Shown piece after piece: positions 29,901 through 42,760 of a DNA stretch of 64,000 nt (positions are counted from its first letter, which is position 1; each line of letters opens with the position of its first letter). This DNA comes from Amphibalanus amphitrite. Taxonomy: Eukaryota; Arthropoda; Thecostraca; Balanomorpha; Balanidae. The notes beneath the pieces are model-generated. The model saw only the letters and a program-made list of their open reading frames with translations, had not been told where the DNA came from and ran no database searches. Location of the stretch: the NCBI RefSeq assembly GCF_019059575.1, contig NW_024881998.1, positions 310,001-374,000 of the forward strand. Reading direction: 5' to 3'. The position numbers and the translations under genes were made by a program.

Positions 29901-31499
29901 ACCGCTGCAACTCTGTGGTACAACATAGGTGACTGGCCGTGAAAAACGGCCGCGCGCCGTGACCGCCCGGTCAGCGACCGCCGTGAGTGGGAGCTGCTCC
30001 CGATGACCGCCGTGATTCGTGCCGTGAGAGCCCTGCAGCCGGTCAGCGCCGACATCGGCCGGCGGCGGGGGATGAGCCGAGAGATCACATCGGCCTCGCT
30101 CCCGGCCCTCTCTCCCACGGCTCTATCCGAGCGGCCAGATGGAATCTGAGATACCGGCGGCGACGGTGACGGTGGCGGCGGTGACGATGGCTTTGCGGTG
30201 GCGGTGGCGATGGCGGTGAGGTAGGGTTGGCTGGGGAGTCGGCGTATGACTCGTCCGGCGGTTGCGAGCAGCGCTCTGAATCATTGACGGACGGATGACG
30301 GGTTGGGCGGCCAGCCGGTATCTGGGGCCTCCTCTTGAGGAGCGCTCAGGCCCTCTCAGCGCCCAGTAGTGCCGGCTACCACTCAGCAGCACCGCCGAAA
30401 TTGAATTCGACACGGCACCACGCCGCCAGACAGGATGATTAAGCCCGGCCATTTCTCGCCCCCACACCGTCGATCTATCCCTGACTGAGGGCTCGCCTGG
30501 TGCGGCTCTAACGCTCGGACGACCGGCCCATATCCGGTCCGCGTCGCTCTCGGCGGCAGAGAGAGCGAGGGATGAGCCGGCAGCGACGGCAGAGGGGCAG
30601 AGGATTCACCCCGGAGACCACCGCTCGGCCGTCTCGCCGCCGAGCGCAGTCGGCGCTCGTCTGAAGTGTTGTGTTATCACAGAGAGATCACGGCGCTGCT
30701 CTGAGAGTGGAGGTCGATCGGCGGAGTCTTCTGAGATCAGAGAGCGACCCGGGCAGGTCCTGCACCTCCTCCACCCCGCCCCGCTCCTGCCATCTCGCCT
30801 CAGCCCTTCACAAAGTCTCTGTCGCCGCCGCCGCGGAGGATGATCCCACCATTGTAAAACTAATCCTGCCCCATCTGGCGGAGGCGGTGTCATTTTCGCC
30901 GCCGTCGACGTGTCGTGTCGCCCGCTCGGCGGTCGCTGACGACGACGACGGTCTCGGAGACAACGGATGACGCCTGCAGAGGAGAACGTGTCGGACATCC
31001 AGTCCGCCATCTTCTCCGGGCGTCGTCACTATACTTCTCAACTCTCCTGTCCTCTCATAGGCTCGTGAAATGGGCCGCGCTGCCGCATTTTTCCAATCCT
31101 GGCCTATTTCCAATCGCTTGGCAACTTAGACCGCGCGCGGTCGGCCCAGTCAGGTTGGTTGCGGTCCGGACCGACCAGACGTATCGCCGCCGCGGACGGA
31201 TCCAGCTGGAGGCCCATGACGTCATTATGACGGTGACGTCACACAGGACCTCCCGCAGGTCCCAGTTGGCCAGCGCGACAGCCCAGGCGCTGCCAACACC
31301 ATCCGCAGTGTCAACACTGAAATAGAGACGGTACAAAGGTACGCGAGCTGGTTTTCTGCGTGAATATTTTTTTTTTTTCGGCATGATCAACACAGATTAG
31401 CCATGAAAGCTGTGAGATGAAGGGGCACAATGCTGATCAACCCTCAGTCCTCATCTCCCTCACCTATCGTCTTGTCGTTAATCCTCTGTTGCATAGGTA

Positions 31500-31736
31500 C
31501 AGTCCACAGCAGAAGTAATGTGGGGTTTCAGTCATGGGTATGTTCTGCTTCTGAAGCTTAGGAACGATTAGCCAGACTACAATGAAACTTTGAATGTAGC
31601 TTATATGTATCGTCACCCTTGCAGCTGCAACTTTAGCTATTGACATCTTCTTTTCGATCACTCCGCATTAAACAATCGCCAGTCAAAGCCAACCGTTGAG
31701 ATTGGTAAAACCCTACATTACTTTAGCGGTGGGCTG
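31500..31736 (-). mobile_element. MITE copy 2 (inverted relative to copy 1)
   Basis: 237 bp, TA on both sides, the reverse complement of the element at 23124-23356 with scattered substitutions and small indels. Right end CAGCCCACCGCTAAAGTAAT (reverse strand) matches the left end of copy 1. It ends 103 bp before the first mariner copy. Confidence 0.9.
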
Positions 31737-31839
31737 TACGTACCTACCGTACCTGTGCCTAATAGAATAATTGACTCGTGAAAGTTGACTCTAAAACCCT
31801 TCACGTTGCAGCAAGAGAACAACGTTTATTGTATACCTA

Positions 31840-33198
31840 CAGGGTGGAAAGTAATGACGCGAACATGTATTTTCTTACAATTTCGCCCGTCAGTGGAGAT
31901 TTTGTATGAGCGCGGGCTGTTATGGAACATGACTGGTCGTGTTTGTTGTCGCCTCATCTAACAAAAGTGACCTTACTTTGAAAAATGACTTGGAAGGTCT
32001 ACAACACCTCTCGGCTTCGAGTGGTGCTGACGCCATACGCTGCTCAAGACCAAAATGGGTAAAGAGCTCAATTTGAAGTTGCCAGGGAAAGCGTTTGTGA
32101 TTATTTTGGCTGGATTGGTGCGGAAGAGACTCGGAACGGTCTCGGCACCAGCATTACTCAATTACACGTTTGGTTGAAGCATAATAAAACTTAAGAGGAC
32201 TTAAAAAGCAAAGCTGTTGGCGGCAGTAAAACCTCGGCGAATTCAGGCGCCGAATGGGTGGCCACCATTTCCGCGACCAAACGACAACAGTCGACCCGAA
32301 AACAGGCGAAATGGTTTACTTTGGCCGGGTACCCGATCTAAGATATCACGAATCATACATAAATCCGTGAAAATTTGAAAATCAAGCCGTACAAACAATC
32401 GAGATGGCCAAAATTCATGAATTAACAGCAGGATTGTCAATTTAAGTTTTCTAAAGACCGCCAAACCTGAACAGAGGAGGACAGGCAGCTGGCTTTGTGG
32501 TTGGGTGAGACATCTTCGAAGCTATTTCATCCGTCAAACCTGCAGAACAACGCGTTGGGGGCTGCTGATGCGTCCGACGTCCCGCCCGTCCCAACCTTCA
32601 AACATCCGGCAAAGGAACACACATCAGCGTGTTATGAGCGCCCGGATGGTGTCAGAATTGCATGTAGTGACCAACAAGGCCACCAAAAATAAAGTATACA
32701 ACTAGTGGAACATCCTTCCAGACGAGTCTCTTTATCTAATCCATCAATGCACCAAAAGGGGCAAAATGATTGAGCGCACTTTTGAGCCCGACGCAAAGAA
32801 ACTCTTCTTCATGATTGATAAAGTCCTTCCTCTCACGGCCAAAAAGACGCAAGACTGGTGCTTTGAGAACCCCGTTCTTCTTCTGGGCATATAATGGTCA
32901 ATCTGGGAATAGCCCAGACCTCAATTTGATCAAAAATATCCAGGCGACTCTTCAGGAGAGCGTCTAAGAGCTGCTAGTAGCCACCAGCATCGATTGCCTC
33001 ACCAGACAGCTCCAGGGCGTGGACTAAGCTCTGGCCAACAGTGCTTGACATGCTCATGTCAATTATGCCCGTGAACGCCTTTGTCAGTGTATCGCACATA
33101 AATAGGAATATATGAAAAGATGAAATTTTCATGTCACCGCCGCTTTTTCCATTGCTATAAGACGAAAAAGTATGTTCGCGTAATTACTTTCCACCCTG
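31840..33198 (+). mobile_element. Tc1/mariner-type element, copy 1 (decayed)
   Basis: 1359 bp with TIRs CAGGGTGGAAAGTAATGACG (left) and, from the right end inward, CAGGGTGGAAAGTAATTACG. TA precedes it; the downstream TA has become CA. Broken transposase fragments are visible, including FFMIDKVLPL around the second catalytic Asp and SPDLNLIKNIQATLQESV near 32926, which corresponds to the S-P-D-L-N-P-I-E-N catalytic motif of the superfamily. Frameshifts and stops rule out activity. Confidence 0.85.
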
Positions 33199-33307
33199 CA
33201 CTTATCTTGCGCCGGACACTTTCTCGGCCCATTCGATGATCATTGATCTGATCTCTAGCTCTCTGTGCAGACTTCGGTGTCACGGCTGGGCAGCGCCGAG
33301 CATAGAG

Positions 33308-33370
33308 TGCAGAGGGACAGGACAGGACGGGACAGGACAGGACAGGACAAGACGGGACTGGACGGGCACA
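33308..33370. repeat. (GGACA)n microsatellite
   Basis: Imperfect pentanucleotide array (GGACA/GGACG) of about 60 bp. The reverse strand reads as a Cys/Pro/Val/Leu-rich frame, which is an artefact. Confidence 0.85.
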
Positions 33371-34471
33371 GGACAGTCGATAGGTTAGGTGCCAAGATGT
33401 CAGCGCTGCACGACGGCGGGTGATCGTCGTGCACAGCTGCATAGTTGCACGCGTGCACTGCCGTATAGGACTGTCGGAGACGTTCCGATGCTGGCGGGCC
33501 AGGCGGCCGGGTGACGTGTCAGTCACGGAGGCAGAGTAAGGGGGAAGGCAGAGGGGAGACGTGCTGTGGCTCTAATATACTTTTTATCCGGGGTCTGGAG
33601 GTCAGTTAGTGGCTATGTGGGACACGAGCTGAGAAAGAGATGTGATGCCAAGGTTTCTTATGGATGTCATTGTAGCACAGTTGAATTTTTCAGTCAGCTT
33701 TGTGAGTTTTGGTTATACCCTGAGGTGTTTGTATCACGATGTCTGTATTACCTAATGCCTACGTTTCCAATAGGCACTGCAGTCGGTGGCGACTGGCGCT
33801 GCTATAGCCGTGCGGCTCGGCCGGCCGCCTCAGGGTCGTTGGGGCAATCGATAGTAGGCCATAAGGCCCGGCCTCGCCCAATCTGTCCCGCCCGGGGCGA
33901 GCCCATTTTTCATTCATTATTTTCGTCATTGTTCTGCTTAATGTTTCATCATATGCATCAATGAGGATAAAATGCCGATTTGACGCGATCCGAAGTGAAT
34001 AAATGGGCGCGGCGCCGGTAGTTGGGTTAACCCGGCTGTTTGGAGCACCGTAACTATCTGTGTCGGACAACTGGCATTGTATTAGCATCGCTGATCTGCT
34101 GGGAGGCCTAATGTAGTCGGCGGACCGCCGAAGGTAGGGGGGTGGGGGGTGAGGGGTTGGGGAGGAGGAGGGGTGCAGCGGAGCCGCATGATGAGGCGAC
34201 AAATGTGATGGGCTATACACCGACTGCTGAGGTGGTCGGCCGACCAGTCACCCGTGAATCCACCATAAAAAAAACACTGGTCAGAGCAGACGGTTAATGG
34301 AGACCATGTCTAGACCACTCCCCAGCCACGGCTTACCGATGGTCTTGGTCACTGAATGGTGACCGAAAGTCGCGGTCAATTTCCACCACCTACATACACC
34401 GTTTGCTTCGTCAATCGTCATTGAGTGATGGCCACTGGCTGCAGCGTTTGCTGGCCCTGACCACTTACCTA

Positions 34472-35830
34472 CAGGGTGGAAAGTAATTACGCGAACATGT
34501 ATTTTCTTACAATTTTGACCGTCAGTGGAGCATTTTTATGAGTACGGGCTGTCATGGAACATAATTGGTCGTGTTTGTTGTCGCCTCATCTACCAAAAGT
34601 GACCTAACTTTGAACAATGACCTGGAAGGTCTTAAACACCTCTCGACTTAATATGGTGCAGACACCATACGCTGCACAAGACCGAAATGGGCAAAGAGCT
34701 CAATTTGGAGCTGCCAGGGAAAGCGTTTGTGATTATTTTCGCTGGACTGGCGGAGAAGGGATTCGTAGCGGTCTCAGCACCAGCATTGCACAATTATACG
34801 TTTTTTTTTAAACATAATAACACTTGAGAGGACTTAAAAAGCAAAGCCGTCCGCGGCAGCAACCCCTCGGCGAATTCTGTCGCCGGACGGGTGGTCACCA
34901 TGTCGGCGACAAAACGACGCCAGTCGACCCGAAAACTGGCAAAATAGCTTATTCTGGCCGGGTACCCGATCTAGGATATCACGATTCGCACATTAATACG
35001 CAAAAATTCGAAAATTAAGTCGTAAAAACCCTCGGGATGACCAAAATTCACGAATTAACAGCAGAATTGTTAATTGAAGCTTTTCAAAGACAATCAAAGA
35101 TGGACAGAGGAGGACAGGCAGCTGGATTTGTGGTTGGGTGAGACATCTGTGAAACTGTTTCATCCGTCAAACCTGCAGAACAACTGCTCTGAGGGCTGCT
35201 GTTGCGTCCTATGTCCCGTCCGTCCCAACCTTCAAACATCCGGCAAAGGAACACATCAGTGGGTCACGAGCCCCCGGGTGGTGTCAGAATTGCGTGTAGC
35301 GCTAAAAAAAAGGTCACTAAAAATAAAGTATACAACCGGTGGAACATCCTCCAAGACGAGTGTCTCTGTCTAATCCACCGTGCAACGAAAGGGGCAAAAT
35401 GACTGAGCGCACTTTTGTGCCTGACGCAAAGAAACTGCTCTTCGTGATTGGTGAAATCCTTACTTTCACGGCCAACAAAACGCAATACTGGTGCTGTGAG
35501 AACCTGTTTTTCTTCAGGACATACAAAAGCTGATCTGGGAAACGCCTGGGCCTCAATTCGATTTAAAATCTCCAGATGACTCCTCAGGAGACCGTCTAAA
35601 AGCTGCAAGGAGCCACCAATACCGATTACCTCACTGGACAGCTCCATAAGGTGTGGGCTGAGCTTTGGCCAACAGATCTTCACATGCTGATGTAAATCAT
35701 GCCGGAACGCCTATGTCAATGCATCGCAACTAGATAAGGATAAAGTAAAACATATATTGTTTATGTCACCGCCGTTTTTTTCATTACTAGAAGACGAAAA
35801 AGTATGTTCGCGTAATTACTTTCCACCCTG
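34472..35830 (+). mobile_element. Tc1/mariner-type element, copy 2 (decayed)
   Basis: 1359 bp, same orientation and length as copy 1, with intact TA on both sides. TIR begins CAGGGTGGAAAGTAATTACG at both ends. Transposase fragments include MTWKVLNTSRLNMVQTPYAA near 34618 and FVPDAKKLLFVIGEILTF near 35415, where the catalytic Asp has become Gly. The two copies differ at many positions, so both are old. Confidence 0.87.
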
Positions 35831-35835
35831 TATAC

Positions 35836-36340
35836 CAACGTCCGCTGTTCGACGGTCACCGACCGATGACCGATGACCAATGACCAATGAATGACCAATG
35901 GCCAATGGTGTGCGAACGCTTTGACCTGCACGCTGCAGCCACTCATCAACGACTTTGCAGTAAAAGCTGCATCCTAATAATAAACAGTTCAGTTTAGTTC
36001 AGTTCAGTTCAGTATATTTTGTTAACCAAGAACAAAAAACATCGGAGAAAATAATCGCGGATCGGCGCAAAAGCAAAATGCTTAAATCAAAGCGCCTTTC
36101 CCACAAAACATAAACACAAATAAACGCACAAAAAAGGAAATATTAACACGAAAAAACAACCACTGATCACGTGTAATAATAAACAACCACTGATCACAGA
36201 TCACTGACCAGTGAACCAGCCAACCAAGACAACCGACGTCCACTGGGTAAACTACTTACAAATAACAGCCAACGAAAAACGACCAACGACGACCAACGAT
36301 TAGCGACCAACTATCACCGATCAACGGCAACGACTAGTGG
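35836..36340. repeat. Degenerate (GACCAATG/GACCAACG)n-type array with GTTCA run
   Basis: Short direct repeats of ACCGATG/ACCAATG at 35860-35910, a GTTCA pentamer run at about 35988-36013, then a looser ACCAACGA-type array to about 36330. The piece from 36013 could be the reverse-oriented 3' end of an unidentified retroposon, since such tails often end in a short tandem repeat; this is only a suggestion. Confidence 0.45.
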
Positions 36341-36679
36341 TTACTGCAGCAGGCGCTCAACTAGCGCTAACTAACAACCGGTTTGGGAAGTTAGCAATTC
36401 CATCGAGGTTCCTAGTGGATAGCATCAGGTCGAGTAATTTGTTTTGAACTTGGGCCAACTATTTCGGTATATATTTAATAATTTATCGTCAAATAACTGG
36501 CGAAGCTCGAACTTTGTGATACCGCCCGAGTATATTGTGAGAGTGGGTATGTTTGAGAATAGCGCTCGTTCAATAGCTCTCAATCGGGCGGCTCGGGAGG
36601 CGCCGGAGCCACACAGCGTTTGCAGCGCCCTGGGGGAGGGTCGCCGCTCTCCACAGCAATCGACACCGTCACCGGCTCT

Positions 36680-36700
36680 CGGGGGGGGGGGGGGGGGGGC
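36680..36700. repeat. Poly-G tract
   Basis: A run of about 18 G, a strong candidate for G-quadruplex formation and for length error in the assembly. Shorter G or C runs occur at 26261, 37600, 42848, 50186 and 51563. Confidence 0.85.
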
Positions 36701-37556
36701 GGCCGGCAGTCACGGCACGGCCGGCGCCCATCTGCCCCGGAGTCGGCGGCGAGGAGGGCTGGGAGCGCGTCCAAATTGAACGCTCGGGCCGGCGTCGGTG
36801 GCCCAGCGGACGATTTCCGGCGACAGAAGTGGCGCGAATGGAGCGCGACACGGTATTGGCAGTGGTGAGGACGCGGGGCGTGCCCGTAATCAGGGGCGGG
36901 ACCGGCCGGTGCTGCCCACTCGACGCTGTCATGATGGGGCGGAGTGCGTTTGTGTGTCGGGATTGTTACATGTCGACGTGCGATCATCTGTCTTTGTCAG
37001 TTTTGTGTCAGCTTTGTCAGCCGGTTATTTCTTCAGTAACTTCTCAGTTACCCATTCTGAGGACGTGTCGTTCGGACTGTTGGCACGGTGCACGGCGCAG
37101 ACATATTGATGGACGACGCACTCGGTCCTGCATCGAACGTCCCTGAATTTAGACCGAGCGATGACCATTTGTGACAATGTGACATGAAAGCGACAGTCGG
37201 ACTGAAGTGTTCGTGTCCGCCACTTGACGTCCGCTCGGGGCGACTACAAGAATCTTCTTCGACCATCGCCACCGGCTGACTTTCTCATTCCAGCGCCAGA
37301 GCTGCTTTTCTCATTCGGTCACATGATGCCGGAAGTTGGGGACACCGGACACGAACCCTCCTGTGGTCCAACAAACGAGGTATCGAGTTCCGGATGGTGC
37401 AGCGACCGTTCGCCGTTCTGCACGACTCATTGAACTCGCTGCTAAAAGCCTGTCCAAGCCTGTCCAGTGTCCACCTGTCGGTTGACCTGTGATCGGACTC
37501 CTTGTGCCGCTGCGGGTCGCGACTAACCAACCCTCTCAACCTGCCTGTCTGATGGA

Positions 37557-38191
37557 GCGGCATTCATTCATTCATTCATTTGTTTATTGACCTTGGGTAT
37601 CGGGGGGGGGGGGGAGACACAAACACTAACATGGCATATTAAAACGATGCAAGCAATACAGGATAAAATACATTAAAAACAACCCTCAGTCCATCAATGA
37701 TCTCTAGCGATTCGGCGCGGCGCAGGCTAACCGCCCGTGGGACCTCGGAGGTCGAAACCATCTCGGCTCCGGGCCTAGATATTTGTAAGCAACATATAAC
37801 GCGCAATCGGCAATCGATGAGTACAGACGATACGTTCGACAAACGGCGGACACTACGTAAAGGCTCTAAGGACGTCGTAACAGAGTTTCGGGGCATTAAC
37901 ATTCGTGTACATTGATAGAGCGTTGGGGAGGGAATCGGCCTCGTTAAAGCTAGAGACGTTGCGTGTCAGCCTACATTGTCGTATGACATGATCCTCATCC
38001 TGTACGAACGGACCACACGAGCATAGGCGTAGGTCTCTCGGCGTGTGAGACCATCTCCCCGTCTCGACCCGGAGGCGGTGTGAGCCCAGCCTGAGGCGAG
38101 AGAACGCCAGCCGGTGTGGTTCGAATGTGTGCGAGTGTGAAGACGTTTTTGTTTGGTAGATAATTTGCGCATCTAGTGAAATGAAAGTGGC
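37557..38191 (-). mobile_element. LINE 3' end (5'-truncated), reverse strand
   Basis: On the minus strand an open frame ending at 37853 encodes FSRLRLGSHRLRVETGRW followed by a C-x-C-x(8)-H-x(4)-C finger (CSCGPFVQDEDHVIRQC), the C-terminal end of a LINE ORF2 polyprotein. A ~290-bp 3' UTR follows and ends in a TGAA/ATGA tetranucleotide run (the CATTCATTCATT at 37560 on this strand). The 5' end is cut off near 38191. Clade not determined; a jockey/CR1-type LINE is likely. Confidence 0.7.
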
Positions 38192-40041
38192 ACCGGCTTC
38201 CGCCGCCGATGTCCGGTAGACAGATGGCCGCGGCGCCGGCTGTATATCTCGCCTGTGGTCAATTGGCGGCCGACCGGAGGTTACGCAGCCCCGGACGTGA
38301 TGTCGTGTATGCCCACTCCGCCGGGCGGTCGGTCGGTGAACCGTGCCGCACCGTGTCAATCACACCGCTGTGACACTTAAGGGACATTTTCTACGCACCA
38401 GTTCCCGCACAGTGCATGCGGCGTGGTTGGGTGAGAGATGTGACGTTGAGCGCGATCACAACCGCTAACTCGCGGGCCGGTTAGTGACACGCCGGGACCG
38501 CTGAGTGCCACACTTGGGCCGGTTCAGAGCGACCCCGTGCCGCTGTGCACTGTGCCGGTGCACGCCGTCCGGTTACATGCAGCGTGCAGCTGTGCCGTGA
38601 ACGGGTACAACCACCTAAATCAGCCGCGCTAACGTGCTAAGTATGCACACAGAGGCGGTGTCGGCATCTGACACTCGGTCTGTGCACGGAAGGCAGCTGC
38701 TGAGCGGCCTGTCCGACACGGGCTTCAGCTTAGTGACGCGTGCAGCCCCGGCTTCTGGGTAGCGATAACAGTGACACCGCAGAGAGGGCGGTCGCCAGAG
38801 GGGGACTGCATGTCTCCTGTGGTCGCTGGTCTCCAAAGGCAGAGTCCATTTTCGGCTATGGAGACCTTTGTCCACTCCCAGGAGCTCGGTCGGTGGGTGG
38901 GCCAGCAGCGCCGCTCCCCTCCCTCCATCTCCAATGAGCCGCGTGTCGCGCCGCAGTCAACCGGGACTTCTTACAATCACGTGACCGTCTGTTTGGCCGC
39001 GCCACGTCATGCTTGGTCGGTCACGTGGTCGGGTGTTGGCCGATCTCTCCACACGGGCTGAAGGTCGATGGCTGGCCGCCGTCCCCGGAGAGAGAGGGAG
39101 GGACAGCAGCGCTCTGGAAACGTCCCGTCCGCCCGCGCCGCCAACGGCCGCGCCGTGGCTGCGGGAAGGTCGTCTCCGCGCCGCGCCGCTCTGCCCCAGT
39201 GGACCGGGACGCGATACTGACGGCCTTACCTCAGTCTCACCCACCGGCTCGAGCGACCTTGTCGGACCGCGCGGCGACCTGTGCGGGCGACGAGTCGTGC
39301 CGTCGTCCTGTCACTAAGCGACGTTCGCCTGCAGCCGACCGGACACGGTGACCGCTGCAGCGGCGCATTTTAATCCGCCTCCTCGACCGGAGCGTCGGCC
39401 TGAGAGAGTTGAAAATGACCACCGATTTTCACCACCCGGGCACCGAGACCGCGAGCCTAGCGAGCCTGCAACCTGGCTTATCTCCGGCTCTTTCCGACCG
39501 CGCGGCATGCGGACGGATGCGTCTCCATCAGCCCGCTGGTCTACCATGACGAACAGTGGACGAGCCCGTGTCTTCGAGCGGTTCTGACCTCCCGGTACCA
39601 GGGATTTACGTGGAACTGACCGCATGCCGGCCTGAGACGGCGTGTTTTGTGGGAGCTGTGATGAGAGTGATGTGGCTGTGATGATGTGTTGGTCGAACAG
39701 CGGAGCGAACTGAGCAGTTGAGCACTGTCGGGCTCTGGCGCCTCTGACCGGGTTTCCGGTGCACTGGCAGGTCGGCTGGTTTACGAAATATTTTCTCGGC
39801 GTGCGGCCTTTGATCTCGAGCCTTGAACGTTTGAGCTTGCCTTGAACCAGGGCCTCGGCTAACATGTTAACTACTGGGGCAAATGCCCCAGTAGAGTTGA
39901 GGAATGCCCCAGTAGTGATCAGGCTTTGCCCAACCTCCACAAAATAAGAATATATCAATATTAACGTACATTCTTTCATTCGGGAGCGGTTGAAGACGTT
40001 TGTGGCAAGAAATCAGGGGCGGCGGAAGAGGGAGTGCACGG

Positions 40042-41721
40042 TAGTGGTGTCATTTTCCAAAAAATGTCTGACCGATACCGACCGAAACCAAAATTTGGGA
40101 AAAATTTCCGACCGAATACCGACCGATAACATCCCAAGCCAAAATTTGACCGAAATTTGACCGAAATTCTATTTGCTGTTACTCTACCCCAAAATTAAAA
40201 TGTTTGGTAAAGTCTGATAAAAAATAATGGGAAATGGCATTTCAGACCAAGTTCAGTCAATTTTTAGCCACTGCAAAATACATTTTGTGCAGTAGAATTT
40301 ACATTGTTAAGGGTAGAAACACATGGACCTCAGCATTTCACAGATTTGGTTAATTAGAATTGTCAAGAATCTACTGTGGTCTATGTAAGGAAGAATACTC
40401 ATTCACGTTGCAAAAGCACGATCAATTAGTAAGTCTAATGGTTGGTAATAGGTATGTTCATGACAACATTCCCTAGGAGAAAAGGCAGAATCAAAACACC
40501 ACAAACCACATCAACACTGCTTGGAAACTGGCCTTGAGTCTTGAGATGTGGTCTGAGATACTCTACGAAGAATTTGACACTGAAAATCCATCTGAAAAGG
40601 CAGGTATTAGGTAGCTGTGAGCCTGAATTTCGTCCAAAAAATGAAATGAAAATTCATTAAACTGGCACTTTGTCTTATCTTTACAAGAAAACACAATATG
40701 CAGATAAAATTAATCCAAAGTGGCGCAAAATAATAGAAAAAACCAAGGATTGACTTTTAAGATCCTCTCTTCCCTAACTAAAGGATGTAAGACGATGACG
40801 TAATATTTATTTATATGCCCTTTTGGTTGAATCCTTGAAGGGAAATTATTTTTTTTTGTAGTGAATTACACTCACAATCTTGATTTTATTAGAATTCAAT
40901 ATCGTGTTGGATCATTTATCTACATCAATGAAATCATTCACGATGCAGCATGTAACATTCCAAAACCTTTTTTGCAGCAACTTAATCAGCTTGTTTATAG
41001 TCTCTGTTATGGCGCATCTGCTTCGAAATCCTTAATAACCTTGTGTTTGGAGATGATGTGGAAGATTCCAGAAAGTGGATATGGCCCTCTGTAGTTTTTA
41101 TCCAGATTCCTATGTTTTTATGTTGTGAGATTTCAAACATTTGGTTGGTACCTGCAATATTTAAGGAGAATGTGGAATAGTAGAACACCTGTGAAATGTA
41201 AATGTGATCACTGCTAAGTGCTAAGTGCTAACTGTCCATTCTTCAGAAACACATTTCAGTACCTAATTCAAGTTCTTTTTGTCCTGGCATTTTTGATGAC
41301 TGTATAATGATTTTTGTAGGCAATACTTCTTTGATTACAGGTGATATTTTAACAGTTAGACTGGAATTGAGTTTCAAAATTGCGTGTACTTGTGGGGCCA
41401 ACTGAGTCAAAATCAGCTTGCTTGTAGTTGTGGTTGCACAATGGGTGGCTGCTGCCTGCTGGGTGGGATGGGTACTGAAGTTGCCAAAATGTGGCATCTC
41501 TTGTAGCTTTTGGGGGAAATTTTGCAACTCTTTATCATTAACATCCCAATAAATATCATTTTAACTAGGCAAAAATGGAATACTTTCTCTTTTTAAAAAT
41601 GGTTTCACTGGCAGGGTGACCGAAAGTGTCCGATTTTTTGGGGGCCTGACCGACCGATTACCGAATCGGTCACCATATCTTTTCGGTAACCGAAATTTTC
41701 GGTAACCGATTGACATCACTA
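40042..41721. mobile_element. Nested hAT-like element, 1680 bp
   Basis: Perfect 8-bp target duplication GTGCACGG at 40034-40041 and 41722-41729. TIRs TAGTGGTGTCA (left) and TAGTGATGTCA (right, inverted). Subterminal CCGA/ACCGAAA motifs are repeated many times at both ends, some as palindromes (GGTAACCGAAATTTTCGGTA). The AT-rich interior has only short frames (e.g. 40861-41094, 77 codons) with no transposase similarity I recognise. It inserted after the outer element. Confidence 0.87.
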
Positions 41722-41779
41722 GTGCACGGTGTGCAGCTGCACCCTCAATATTTCCATCCAAAAACATAGATGTGCATTG

Positions 41780-42760
41780 GCAAACATATCTTTTTGTACC
41801 CCATAATCCATCTTCGTTCGAAAGAGCGTCAAAAATAACGACGAAATTACTTCGGTCACTTTTTGGTCAGGTCAAAGGTCAGGTCATGGTGAAGGCCAAA
41901 TTTCGCCGATTTTCAGGTCGAATATCGACAGTTTACAAGATGCCGACGCATAACTCGGGAACCAATTAGGGCTACACTTACAGCACCGCGGAACAGCGCA
42001 TTGATAGCCATATTAGCATGCTTTCTGGTTATTTCTCTTAGATTTGACCTAACGTCAACGGTTTTGCATGCAAGGGGCAAAAACTACCAAAATAGACGAT
42101 TTTTCGGGAACAGTTTTTTCTGCAATAACTTTTGACTCATGCATTGCACGAGCTTTATTTTACCGACATCGCGTTCCTCTTGTCAAGACTCGTCAAATTA
42201 ACTACAATTTGACATTGAAGGTTAACTTGAAAATTCAACCTCAGGTCAAGGTCATGATCTGACCGGAAATTGTCATGTTGCATATCAGTCGATCTGCATC
42301 GTCGAGCCAAACACAGCTAAGGCATTTTCAGCGCTCTAGCATGCCCTTTCGACAGTTATTCGCGAAAAAAACTGTTAGATACCATTCGTGAACTGAGATG
42401 ACCTCAGGGGCATAAACAAGGGTCACGGATGCTATTTTCATGTTCAGTGTGTCAAAGTCACGTACAGTGTTTTATAGTGCTTAGAATGACTTTCTCGTCC
42501 AAAAGAGGTGGTTTTGAATTTTCTCCTAGACTTAGGTATAATAGAGGTCGCAAAATTCAGCTGACCTTAGGTCACCGGTATGAAAATTCCGAGATATAAA
42601 TTTTGTACATGCTGTTGCCCTTAGCAATCGCTGAAAGTTTCAAAGCGATCGGTCACTCGGTGTAGCTATGGCAGACATTGAAAGTTTTTATGAAGTGAGG
42701 TCACTTGAAGTGACCTGGTGACCTGATCTTGAATGACCTTGGTCTGAAATTTTTACAACA
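41780..42760. repeat. AGGTCA-rich repeat family, copy within the outer hAT element
   Basis: Similar to 16850-18110 and 50720-50870 (shared phrases GACGAAATTAC, AATTTCG.CGATTTTCAGGTC, AATATCGACAGTTT). It holds two AGGTCA half-sites one base apart at 41869-41881 and a third overlapping at 41881-41886. No coding frame. Confidence 0.55.

Noticed and set aside
40861..41094. 77-codon frame in the nested element as a transposase remnant
   Set aside because: No hAT dimerisation or catalytic motif seen; length and composition are compatible with chance in AT-rich DNA.
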